Source: Oikopleura dioica
Taxonomy: Eukaryota; Chordata; Appendicularia; Copelata; Oikopleuridae
Length of the DNA stretch: 64,000 bases
Direction: 5' to 3'
Assembly: GCA_907165135.1 (NCBI GenBank)
Contig: OU015568.1
Span: 5,464,501 to 5,528,500, forward strand
The notes below the pieces were generated by a model, which saw nothing but the letters and a program-made list of their open reading frames with translations, was not told the origin of the DNA and searched no databases. Made by a program: the position numbers and the translations under genes. Below are positions 22,701 through 32,242 of this stretch, in pieces; within the stretch, counting starts at the first letter, position 1, and each line of letters starts with the position of its first letter.

Positions 22701-24953
22701 GACAAGCATATCCAAAAGTAAGCACTTTCAAGCCTTGTTTTCGCCTGGGATGAGTTCTTGACCCGTCCATTTTGGTTCATTTTCGAATCTAGGTCAAGCA
22801 TTGCATCATCTGTCTAAATATTTTCAACTCGTTAAAAATGACGACTTCAATGATTTTGAATGCTGCTATTTGCTCGCAATAAAGCTTGTTTTTTGCGAAA
22901 TGAACTTTACTAAGAAGTAGCTAATTATATAACTGCTATTATATAATATATTTTAAATAAGATATCTGACCTCGGCAACCTGTGTGAAAAACCTGAGTCA
23001 GGAACCTGAGTCAGAAACTGAGTCAGGAACCTTAGTCAGGAACCAGAGTCAGAAACTGAGTCAGGAACCTAAGTCAGGAACCAGAGTCAGGAATCTGAGT
23101 CAGGAACCTGAGTCAGAAACTGAGTCAGGAATCTGAGTCAGAAACTGAGTCAGGAGCCTTAATCAGGAACCTGAGTAGGGAATCTGATTCAGGAAAACCA
23201 GAGTCAGAAACTGAGTCAGGAACCTTAGTCAGGAACCAGAGTCAGGAATCTGAGTCAGGAACCTTAGTCAGGAACCAGAGTCAGGAATCTGAGTCAGGAA
23301 TCTGAGTCAGAAACTGAGTCAGGAAAACCTGAGTCAGAAACTGAGTCAGGATCCTGAATCAAGAACCTTACGAATCTGAGTCAGGAAAACTTGATTCAGA
23401 AACCTGAGTCAGGAAATTTTCATTCCTATTTTCATAGTTGATCTTTCAGCCCTGACTCAGGTTTTCTACACAGGAAATTTATAATATTTTTAAGAATTTC
23501 AACCCTGCAACGGCTCATTTTACCGAAGACGAATTAAAACCGACGCCGATTTCAAGAAAAGCGCAAAAGAAACTTGTGAAGCCGGAAGATAAGGATGAAA
23601 AATACTGGCAAAAGGTGATTGTGTGTCTTGATGTAATTATATAACGGGCTGAAATAGAGGAAGAAAAATAACGCGGCCGCGAAGCGATCGAGAGAAGCGC
23701 GGAGATCACGGGAGAATCAGATTGCGATGAGGGCCGGGTTTCTCGAAGCGGATAATGCGGCGCTCAAGGAGGAGTTGTTGAATGTCAAGTGAGTTGAAAG
23801 TGTTTTTGATATAAATTTATTCAATTGTCATTTTCATATGAACTCTGATTGAATATTCAGTTATTGAGTATCAACCAAAGTTCAAACTAATTGTTGTATT
23901 TGGGGCGAAAACCTGAGTAAAAATCCTGAGTCAGGTTCTGAGGAGCAAAAGAGAAAAGCCGCGTCCTTCTGCGGCTTTTTAAAAGCCGCTTCGCGTTATT
24001 TCATTTTCGCTCTTCAGAACCTGACTCAGGTTTTCAAGTCAGGTTTTTTGCCCTACAAGGGGGGTCTTTCAACAACAACCGGGCTGATTTAGCTGATTGA
24101 CCAATCAGAGCGCAGAATAGAGCTCGATGATAGCAATTTCCCCGGTCGTTGTTGGGAGACCCCTTTTAGATACTGTAGAAAGGAGAATTCCTGTATACGA
24201 CAGTGTTCCAAATTTGTGTTTCCCTGTTTCCCTAAAATGGGAAACAGTTTCCCTGTTTCCCTGTTTCCCAGGGAACCGGGAAACAGGGAAACGCACATTT
24301 CTCCTGAGAGCGGGAAACAGGGAAACAGGGAAACAGCCATTTTTCAAAAAAGGGAAACAGGGAAACTGTTTCCCTGTTTCCCTATTGATGTTATATTTCT
24401 CTAAAAGCTCCCGTTATTATCAAAAAAACCCTCTCTAGAATGCAGTTTTGTTTACAAAAATCAAATTTCTTCGAGAGAATTCGAGAAAAATGATTGTTTT
24501 TGTCAAGGAAATTTTGAATTTGTTCTAGAGACCTTCATTATTAACTAACATACTGAGGTCATTCGCTCGAAAAGGGCGAAACTTACACGGTTTATCATAA
24601 TTAATCTTTCCCAATTCTTCCAATGAACGATATAATCGGTTTCCAAATAAAAAAAATGTGAAGTACGAAAAATTTTGAGATGTGAAACCGATGAGGGAAA
24701 CAGGGAAACTGTTTCCCTGGGAAACAGGGAAACAGGGAAACAGCCCTTCAGCTTAAAATAGGGAAACAGGGAAACAGCAATTTTAAAAATGAGCGGGAAA
24801 CAGGGAAACACGGATTTTTCTAAAAATTTGGAACACTGGTATACGAGACTTGACTTATTTTTTTCTTCTAGAGAAGAGCTGCAAACACTGAAAGAAAAGC
24901 TGCTGGTAGTGCAGATGCGCGCAGCCACAGAAGGAAAACTACTGAACGACTAA
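19771..24953 (+). CDS. PAR-type bZIP transcription factor (HLF/TEF/DBP-like), 304 aa
   Basis: Eight exons (19771-19801, 19884-20006, 20573-20665, 22168-22436, 22652-22717, 23495-23614, 23658-23788, 24872-24953) join in consistent phase through GT-AG introns. Exons 6-8 encode the signature: [20 protein letters not shown], then the [19 protein letters not shown] linker and a leucine heptad region ([20 protein letters not shown]). DEKYW followed by RKKNNxAAKRSR and ENQIAMR is diagnostic of the PAR bZIP family, nuclear dimeric factors binding TTACGTAA-like sites, often circadian or metabolic. Exon 4 is acidic and Ser/Asn-rich, like an activation region. TTTATTCAG immediately precedes the ATG, which suits a trans-splice acceptor. 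Introns 2-5 and 7 hold many MITEs, so this gene is stretched to 5 kb. Exon 4's acceptor has a weak pyrimidine tract. Confidence 0.88.
20105..20335. repeat. Internal direct repeat in bZIP intron 2
   Basis: Two copies of a segment containing TCGATTTC...GAAATCGRCCAAT and GATGAGTTGATGATGAATATTTTT lie about 115 bp apart. Each unit is itself partly palindromic. Confidence 0.5.
20840..21060. repeat. Family C hairpins (ACACCCTTATTT) in bZIP intron 3
   Basis: GTGACACCCTTATTTTT at 20843 and 20899 face AAAATAAGGGTGTCAC at 20974 and a variant at 21042. Non-coding inverted repeats. Confidence 0.6.
21885..22040. repeat. Two inverted repeats in bZIP intron 3
   Basis: GGTGTCACCTTAAGT faces ACTTAAGGTGACC at 21892-21945, and GACACCCTTATGTAAC faces an AAACTTAAGGGTGTC at 21993-22034. 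Confidence 0.5.
22508..22605. repeat. MITE D core hairpin in bZIP intron 4
   Basis: GAGAAGCCGCTTGCGGCTT and AAGCCGCGAGCGGCTTCTC flank a central GCCGCGCGAAGCGCGGC palindrome. Same core as 7110-7210 and 33112-33220. Confidence 0.65.
22973..23475. repeat. Expanded GAGTCAGGAACCT tandem array in bZIP intron 5
   Basis: About 430 bp of imperfect tandem units (CTGAGTCAGGAAC, CAGAGTCAGGAAT and CTGAGTCAGAAA variants), bounded by AACCTGTGTGAAAAACCTGA at 22978 and CCTGACTCAGGTTTTC at 23452. It looks like a family A element whose end motif has expanded by slippage. Confidence 0.75.
23908..24050. repeat. Family A element in bZIP intron 7
   Basis: AACCTGAGTAAAAATCCTGAG at the left, GCCGC palindromes, and CCTGACTCAGGTTTTC at the right. 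Confidence 0.6.
24058..24175. repeat. Inverted repeat in bZIP intron 7
   Basis: GGGGTCTTTCAACAACAACC at the left is the near-complement of GGTCGTTGTTGGGAGACCCC at the right, with a CCAATCAG module inside. Confidence 0.55.
24201..24838. mobile_element. hAT-like element filled with GGGAAACAG repeats
   Basis: Ends CAGTGTTCCAAATTTGTG and CTAAAAATTTGGAACACTG, flanked by an exact 8-bp duplication GTATACGA (24193-24200, 24839-24846). The two ends of the interior carry runs of GGGAAACAG or CTGTTTCCC. No transposase frame. It lies in intron 7 of the bZIP gene. Confidence 0.85.
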
Positions 24954-25489
24954 ATTTGGAAATTTGAAATTCCTCGAATTCGAATTTCAAAACTGGAAAT
25001 TGTCTGTCCACGTAAGCGCGCGTCTCTAAAAAGCCGCCTGATGCAAGAATTAATCTTCAGGTCCGCCGCAAACAACTGCCACCGCTTTACGATCACCAAC
25101 TTCAATTCAAAAATAATACAAAAAGCAACTCACCGCAACTGTTTTTTAAAAAAGCCTCTCCCTCTCTTTTTTTATTGTCCCTCCCGTTTTCTTTTATAAT
25201 TTTATTCGTTTCGCTTTATCGAAAGAAAAAACCTCAAAAAATGCTAGAAAAATAAGCTTTGTTTGAAACAAACTCATACAGTAGCTAATCTGTAAAAAGA
25301 AAAAGAGAAAACCGTGCCAAGAAAGCTTCCATATTAATGATTACTTTGTTATTAGGTCTGCACTCCCTTACGATTCAAGTTGAATTTTATTCAGTCCAAT
25401 AAACTTTCTTCAACTCTATTTTTAGTCTTATATTTTTATGGCAAAATTGATAATGAAGGAGTTTTGAAAGATGAAGATGAATTCGGAGA

Positions 25490-25600
25490 AAACCAATTTA
25501 TGGAAGTACATAATTGAATAACCAATAAGATTGCTGTATTTGGCCTACCGGCCAATCAGAATCCCGATTCAGAAAATCACTTCCATAAATTGGTTTAACT
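25490..25600. repeat. Inverted repeat with GGCCTACCGGCCAATCAG core
   Basis: AACCAATTTATGGAAGT at the left and ACTTCCATAAATTGGTTT at the right around a GGCCTACCGGCC palindrome. The core is shared with the element at 31436-31620. Confidence 0.6.
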
Positions 25601-25612
25601 CCTGATTGGGCT

Positions 25613-25682
25613 CAACGACCTGTGAAGAAAACCTGAGTCAGCTCATCAGATCCTGACTCAGGTTTTTTACACAGGTTTTGGA
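25613..25682. repeat. Family A hairpin
   Basis: AACCTGAGTCAG and CTGACTCAGGTTTTTTACACA arms with a short loop. Confidence 0.55.
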
Positions 25683-25803
25683 GCCCGGAACCTGGACTTG
25701 CTCGACCGTGGCATTTTATTTTGAAGAGACGGAAATGATCATGATTTTTTTATTAATAGAGATGCATTTCTACGAGTAAGAATGATAGTTAGAGTGAAGA
25801 AGC

Positions 25804-26171
25804 TCAGTTTTCAAGTTTCATCCAGTTCGGTTCTCCTAAACTGGCAATGACTCGTTGTCCGAGCGTTCCTAAAATCGTGTTTTCCAAAGCGCCGGTTGAG
25901 TTCTTCGACTCTATTGGTTTTGAATTTTCGGTTTTCTTTGGAGAAAATATATTTTTCATCATAGAATTGCATTCGCCGAAGATTTCACTGAAGTCGAGTT
26001 CTTGGTTTTCGGCTTCTTTTTTCAATAAAACCGCTGCAAATTATGTTATTTTCTATTTTTAGCGTTTTTTTTACCTTTTGCGCATTCTTTGTAAGCTTTA
26101 TTCAGCAAAAGAACCGGAAATCCGTCAATATTTTCCGAGAAAACGAAGAAAAAAATAAATGAAAATTTCAT
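25804..26171 (-). CDS. Small secreted protein (108 aa), unknown family
   Basis: Two minus-strand exons (26171-26075 and 26033-25804) join in phase by a 41-nt GT-AG intron. MKFSFIFFFVFSENIDG is a signal peptide. The mature part has two cysteines (KECAK and GECNS) and a Lys/Glu-rich middle, ending NWMKLEN. No domain is recognised. It sits between the bZIP gene and the phospholipase-like gene and is transcribed in the same direction as the latter, 315 bp downstream of it, so an operon is possible. Confidence 0.65.
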
Positions 26172-26485
26172 TTCTTTTTTTGCTCGATTATTTGAGCCTA
26201 ACCGATTTCCTGAGCTCTTAAATCTTGGCGAATAATTGAATAATTGAGGGTGAATATAAAACATGGATATTTTGATGAATTTTCAAAGAGTTGCTGAAAT
26301 ATTGAAGAGGCAATCTTAACTCAAGCAAATTACTGAATTTGTGATTCTAAGTGCGAAAAAGTTCATTTTTGAGAATCAAAAAAGTAAGAAAAGATTGATA
26401 TTTTATTACAAATCTAGGCGCTGGAAGCATCGTCAAATAATGAATATTTACAGTAAGCCTTTTTCAAGAGCTGTTTCAGTCAAGT

Positions 26486-28143
26486 CTAGTTTCTTCGGAG
26501 AATTTTGTCCTGCTTTGGTCCAAGGCTTTCGCACAGCGATCTGGTCATTACTTGCATGGGAGCGACATTATCGCAACAAACTAAAGCAGTCAGAAATTAG
26601 GAACCTTATCTTGAGTTTGAAGATCTACCAAGATCGCGGGATCCGCCGGCGAGAAAGGGTTTTCTTGTTGGATATTCTCCGCAGCACTCTTGAGTTCGGT
26701 TTTGACCACTGTTCGGCAGCTTGGTTTTTTCGCACATTGTGCTGAACTCGAATCCGCCAAACACATGATTTCTGAAGACATTTTCAAAATTAGGATTCAA
26801 AAAAGGTTTTTCTCACGTCGACCTGATCGAAAACCTGAGTCCGAGCCTGAGAGAGTTTGAAAATAGCGATTTTAATCAATTAACCCGTTTACAGGCGCGT
26901 GGCCATTTCAAAGCCTTGCGTGGAAATAATAGCCAATCAAATGCCCGGATCCGAGATTTCAACCAATCACAGACGGGCTCCTGACTAGGCGAAATCCTAC
27001 GGCCCTGATAATGGGTTAACAAGTTCTGGCGAGGGCGCCTTTCACAGATTGCTGAGGTCAGATTGGGGAGTTAAAGTCCGGGAATCTCGACTTACTCTGA
27101 TTTATACGCCTCGAATTTTCCATCAAGCGCTTCTGCCAAAAACTTGTCACACTCGCACAAATTTTTCCTGCATTTGTTATCCGTCGGACACACAGTCTCT
27201 CCATTCTCGTCGAAGTAGTATTCATAGTTGATCTTGAAAAAGAGGTCAGTATTTCTTACCCTTGATTATGAAATCTTCAAGTTCGTCTTTATCGATCTAT
27301 TTTTTTGGCGCTTACCGATTCTGGCTGGCAATAATCCCCGTGATCATGCTTCAAGCATTTGACGCACTGAGTGTATTTCTGGCAGACTTGATCGATCTCG
27401 TCCACCGGCTCGACTCCCTGGACCATTCCGGACATCGGCTAGAACGAAGATAGTAGCTTACGTAATTCTCCCATCATTTTTTTACCCGTTCTCCGAGATT
27501 CAAGCAATAGCAACCGTAGCCGTAGATTTTCGTGTAGTTTGCAAAGCCGTGTCGTTCCACCAATTGAGCAGCGAGCTGTTTCATTCGCCGAGGCTGGATC
27601 TGGTGACGAGAACGGTAGAAACCTTCTTCGCTTGTTTCCAGATCGACCTCTTTTCTGTACTCATCGAAAGCTAGAAAAATCGTTGAAATGATTTTCGACT
27701 CGAAAAAGACATGCTCGGAAATTCCGAGTCGGAATCCTGTGTAGAAGCCTGAGTCAGGGTCTCCAAAATCCTTAATAGAAAGCCGCGTTTCGGCTATTTT
27801 CAAACAAAGCCGCAAAGCGGCTTCTATTTTTATGTTGTCTCTCTGCCTGGGCTAGGAAATCTGTGTAGAAAACCTGAGTCAGGTTCTGAAAGATCTTAAA
27901 TGAAAAGCCGCGCAGCGGCTTTTTGAAAACGAAGCCGCGAAGCGGCTTCGAAAATTCAATCATAAAAATCTTGTTTTGAATATTGGCGAAGCCGCTTCGC
28001 GGCTTCGTTTTTTTAAAAAGCCGCTGCGCGGCTTTTCATTTCAGATCTTTAAAAGACTCTAACTCAGGTTTTCTTTTGATCCTCTTTTTTGATTTACCTG
28101 TTACAGAAGAAACAAAAATAGCAAAAGCAGAAAGTCTAACCAT
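26486..28143 (-). CDS. Secreted phospholipase A2-like protein, catalytic site lost (242 aa)
   Basis: Six exons (28143-28098, 27670-27486, 27438-27316, 27232-27096, 26771-26629, 26580-26486) all join in phase with GT-AG introns. A signal peptide (MVRLSAFAIFVSSVT) is followed by the secreted PLA2 framework: YGYGCYC at the calcium-loop position, PVDEIDQVCQKYTQC where active enzymes have CCxxHDxCY, and CRKNLCECDKFLAEAL matching the conserved C-E-C-D helix. The catalytic His-Asp pair is replaced by Tyr-Thr, and the glycines of the calcium loop are changed (CLNLGER), so hydrolysis is not expected. A Cys-rich tail (ECCGEYPTRKPF, LVCCDNVAP) follows. Such PLA2-like proteins can act as receptor ligands or matrix proteins, for example otoconins. 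Intron 1 contains a family A element. Confidence 0.8.
26826..27020. repeat. Repeat-derived sequence in PLA2-like intron 4
   Basis: A family A end (AAACCTGAGTCCGAG) followed by an imperfect inverted repeat with TTAACCCGTTTACAGG at the left and GGGTTAAC at the right, containing two CCAATCA modules. Confidence 0.45.
27740..28075. repeat. Family A element with GCCGC palindromes in PLA2-like intron 1
   Basis: At least six AAAGCCGC...GCGGCTTT palindromes in facing pairs and several CCTGAGTCAGG motifs fill the first intron. Confidence 0.65.
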
Positions 28144-28499
28144 TTTGCAGGCTCTCTTTCTCTAATTTTAGAATTTATGAAAAGTTGAAATTTACAAAAG
28201 AAAAATGAAGAAAAAGTGAAAAGAGCGAGAGTTTAAGCATGGCGCGGCGCTCTTGTGGCCGACCGCGAAAATCAACGAGCGGGAGTTTCCACAAGTTTGG
28301 ACGGGCAGCGACGAAGGTCGCTTTCAAAGGCGATTTTTATGAAGGAAGTGGGCTGAAATTCGTTTGTAGTTGAATCACGTTGCATTTTTGAAGTTTATGT
28401 TTTCAGCTCTTTTGAGATTTTCGAGCAAAAATGACGAAAAAATTAAAAAAAATCAAGGAAAAATTTGATTTTCAAGTGGATTTTTCTTTTGAGAACAGT

Positions 28500-28645
28500 A
28501 GAGTGACACCCTTATTTTGTAAAAACGATCATTTGAATAGAAATTTTGTTTCAATGATTTTTTTGAGCCGGATTTTTTCATTTAGCAGCCTGGATTTCCG
28601 GTTGATGAATATTTTTTTAATAAAGCTCAAAAAATAAGGGTGTCA
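28500..28645. repeat. Family C inverted repeat
   Basis: GTGACACCCTTATTTTGT at 28502 faces AAAAATAAGGGTGTCAT at 28629. Intergenic. Confidence 0.55.
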
Positions 28646-28973
28646 TTTCTTTAGTTAAAAAACCCTCACGTTATCGCCCCTCGTGACCTTAAACCGTTCC
28701 CCGCATAAATTTTCTCCAAGTTCTTTAAATTTTAAAGTCTGAAAGCGTTCAACCTCGCGACCACGAGTTGTCAGGCGGATCAAATCAGCGCCCGACAATT
28801 TTCGAGTGCTTGCTCCGCCGAATTTACATTTTTGGAGCATTCTTGAATTTCCCGTTTCTTCTTCTTCCCAATCAATATTAATTTATGAGACTTTCTTTCT
28901 TCGTTTTGAACGAAAGAAATTTTTAGATTGGTTTCGAAAATTTTATTTATTCAAAGACAAATTTTTTTTTCAG

Positions 28974-31153
28974 TTAAATTGGAGTAAGAGTGATTGAATA
29001 TGCTTGAGGAAGAAGATACCATTTTTCAGTTTTCATGTTGACTTGTTCGTTTGCCAAATATATCACTGTATTATTCGGCCCGTAGTAGACATAATCGTTA
29101 TATGTATTGAAGCAATTTTTCATCATCTCATCAGAGGCGTAGAAAAGCCATCCGAGGGGAATTCTGATTTGAGAGCCAGAATGATCGATGAGAGTGTTTT
29201 GGAGAACGAATTCGGAGTTTTCGATTCGATCAAGCACCATTTGGTGGAAAATGATTGACCCATCGCAATTGAGATAGGTGCCAGTGACAGTGAGAGGACG
29301 AGAGAAGGAAAATTTGTGGTGAAGGAGCACTAAAAAGATATTGTTATTAATGAAATACTCTATTAGACAGACCTAGTTCAAATTCGAAATCGCCGCATGT
29401 TTCGTGGCTATAATCCAGTTCTTGAATAGTCTCCCATCCACTTTTATTCAAATAAGTTCTAAATTTTAATCTTTTGAGAAGCAATTCAATTTCGTTTGTT
29501 TGGAATTCTTGTTCTTTAAACTTCGGATTGAGACTGAAGCCAGCCAAACTGCGCGGATAAATTATCATTGTTAGTTGAGTGAAGATGTTTTCGAGAGTCA
29601 ACCAGTTTTTCATTTTCCAGTCTTCAATTCCCAAGTCATTTTTGATCGCCCATCTCAAAAGAGTAGTGACTGAAATGGGTACGCAAAGATTGGTTTCTTT
29701 TTGATTCAGAATATTTTTCGTGACGTTTTTGAAGTCGGAATTGATCTGTTTCGTCAGTTTTTGTTTTAGATTTGCCATTGCCGAAGACTTTGTCAAGTTC
29801 GGATCGTCCAAGGAAAAATGAGAAGGCGCATTTTCCAGAGAAATGATTTTTGAAACGCTCTCGATTTGTTTAATTGATGGATATTCTACTGTGAGCCACT
29901 CAGCATTGCAGGCCTAGAAAAATCTCTTTTATATAGAAGAAAAATTGCTGACCTTTAATTTCTCATTAATAGTTATTCTTTCGTCAATTTTTATTGGATT
30001 GAAAAGAAGACTCCACGCTGTCTTCCACCCACAAAGAATCAAAATGTGTAGTGGGGACTCAGATCCTCCAAGTGAATCACAAAGTTGACGACTATTGGCA
30101 AAAGCAGCGGATCCAGCAACTAGGGAAAAAATAAAAATTTGCCAATGTGATTTTAATTTCAAATTTACATAAATATCTCGATTCTTTATATTTGTTTCCT
30201 CTTCTTCTGTAGCCCATTTTGCTGTAGGTTCTTCTTCTTGTGACGTCTAGAATGATCCCAAAATCAATTAATTTAGCTTGTCCATATTTCAAGAGTACAT
30301 TTTCCGGCTTCTTATCGCTATGAATAAGACCAATTTTTTCCAAATATTCGTATCCCTCCTTACTTCCAATGGCAATTCTCTTTCTTTCTTCCAAATCTAA
30401 GTTTTCTGCTTTCAATCTGCTTCGCAAATCTGAGTCACATTTTTCCATTATTGTGATCCATCCGAGACAATCCTCCCTTTTCAGATCTTTTGCCAAATAG
30501 ATCTCGATGTTGACGAAGTTTTTGATCACATTTGGATGAAAAGGGATAACGGGGGCGCCATCTTCTTCTTTGTTTGCAGCGATTCCGTAATCTGGAAAAT
30601 ATTTTTTATCTAACCTTTACTCTCTAAAAAAGCATCTTTTACCTTCTGAAAGATAAATAACAAATTTCAACTCCTCTTTTTCATTCGTAAACAGGGCAGA
30701 ATCAAAAGCCTGAACCCGAACAGCAACTTCCATTTCACCAACTCTTTCATGAAGAACAATAGCTTCTCCTCCAGTTGAGATAATATTCCACTGAGAAAAT
30801 TTTTCGAGAATCCATTTTCCACGATCTTCTCTCAATTCTGACCGGTCGATTCTCCGATTTATTAAATTTGGATTTCTTTCAAGAATTGTTTCTTGCAGTG
30901 AAGTTATTGCCCATTCCTCTGACTCAATATCGAAAAAAGTTCTTCCTTTTTTTTCATCAAAAATCACCTTCTCCCATCTACCAGCCCAAGTGGATTCAAA
31001 CTCGCATCTCTCAACCGACAAAATCAATCTGTCGAGATCATTTCTGCTTGTCGTTCTCTTCAATTTATATCGAAAACTTTCCAGCCATCTCTCGACATTT
31101 TCCCTCGTCAGTTTTTTGGGATGCGTAGGAACTAGCTCAAACTCATAATTCAT
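28974..31153 (-). CDS. Kinase-like domain fused to a papain-like cysteine protease domain (copy 1, 665 aa)
   Basis: Five exons (31153-30643, 30591-30169, 30119-29953, 29913-29373, 29329-28974) join in phase with GT-AG introns. Residues about 130-400 are kinase-like: a STGGEAIVL glycine loop, VAVRV where VAxK is usual, IHSDKKPENVLL as catalytic loop and LIDFG as DFG motif. The lysine of strand beta-3 is Arg, so catalysis is doubtful. The C-terminal part has a papain-like layout: Gln six residues before Cys (QKETNLC), and a later His followed exactly 16 residues on by Asn (H-QMVLDRIENSEFVLQ-N), the papain H-to-N spacing. No signal peptide, so probably cytoplasmic. The N-terminal 120 residues (THPKKLTRENVERWL...) are shared only with copy 2 at 43522-46330. 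AATAAA lies past the stop. Function unknown: a kinase-regulated protease or protease-regulated pseudokinase are possibilities. Confidence 0.8.
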
Positions 31154-31435
31154 AAAAAAAATATCAATCAAATAATAGACTACACGATTATCTGATCAAT
31201 AAACTTTCTTGCGTGTTTACGACTCGGCTGACGCCGGGTAATGCAAATCTTTGCTTTTGATGGAAGATATTTGCCAGAGTTCGATCTTAACAAAAATAAA
31301 ATGCTTCGTTTCTCTTTTCTGTATTTCGATGAAAGTTTCAACAGACAAAAGCTCTCTTCAGTCAAAGACAACGATGTCATAATAAGGCTCTGCTTTCATA
31401 AATGATTTTCAGAAGAGTGCCTTCACTATTTGTTA

Positions 31436-31620
31436 AGTCGGCACAAACCAAAATCAGGAAGTTATAAGATAGGAAGTGACAAAAAAAGGAAGTGCATTTT
31501 CTGAAGACCAATAAGATTGCTGCATTTGGCCTACCGGCCAATGAAAACCCATTCCAAAAATATCACTTCCTTTTTTGTCACTTCCTATCGTATTACTTCC
31601 TGATTTTGGTTTGGCCCGTT
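31436..31620. repeat. MITE with GGCCTACCGGCCAAT core
   Basis: Left ACAAACCAAAATCAGGAAGT and right ACTTCCTGATTTTGGTTTG arms, then AGGAAGTGACAAAAAAAGGA and its complement, around the GGCCTACCGGCC palindrome also seen at 25540. Confidence 0.7.
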
Positions 31621-31630
31621 AAGTCATCCT

Positions 31631-31884
31631 TTAAATTTTTGAAAATCTTCCTAGATGAAAAAACTTTGTGAATGTTTCACAAATCTCTTGCAAGCTTTCT
31701 GCCGAACCGAAAGTGTTACTTTCGCCCATAATTCGCAGCCAATTCGGGCAGTCTTCCTTGATTTCAAAAGGTGCTTTTATTCAAAAATCAGTGAAATTGA
31801 AGTCATTCCAAAGTGTTTATCAGGAATCAAAGCGACCCCATTGACGAAACTCACAAATATAAAAACAAAAATAAATCTCGACAT
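31631..31884 (-). CDS. Tiny secreted protein candidate (51 aa)
   Basis: Exons 31884-31855 and 31756-31631 join in phase with a GTGAGT donor. The leader MSRFIFVFIF is hydrophobic; the mature part (EDCPNWLRIMGESN...) has two cysteines, in EDCPN and QEICE. No family is recognised. An alternative is an unspliced 35-residue secreted peptide from the same ATG. Tentative because it is so short. Confidence 0.4.
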
Positions 31885-32242
31885 CTTCTTCTTTTTTTAT
31901 TTAAAAAATGGTTGTTCTGCTTTCGCCAAAAATGATTTCGATGAATTTTTTAAGTTGAACAATTGACGCTCAAAGAGAATCGAAAAATGAATGATTTATT
32001 CACAAAGAGAAACAGATATTTACAGAAATTGATATTGACGGCTTGAGAGAGTCAATATCAAGAAAAAGATTCAACGAAGTTCAAGTTTTTTCTTCGATGG
32101 AAAAAAAGCGGGAAAACTGGAAAACTGAAAATTGAAAGGCGATTTTCGTTCGTCTTTTGGGGAAATGTTGGCAGCTCTTTGACTTCATACTCGTTTTGTT
32201 GGGAAAATTATTAATGATTTAAACTTTTTAAACGATTAATTA

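Noticed and set aside
24105-24438. Open frames of 80-103 codons rich in FPVSLFP
   Set aside because: Produced by the CTGTTTCCC repeat inside the hAT-like element.
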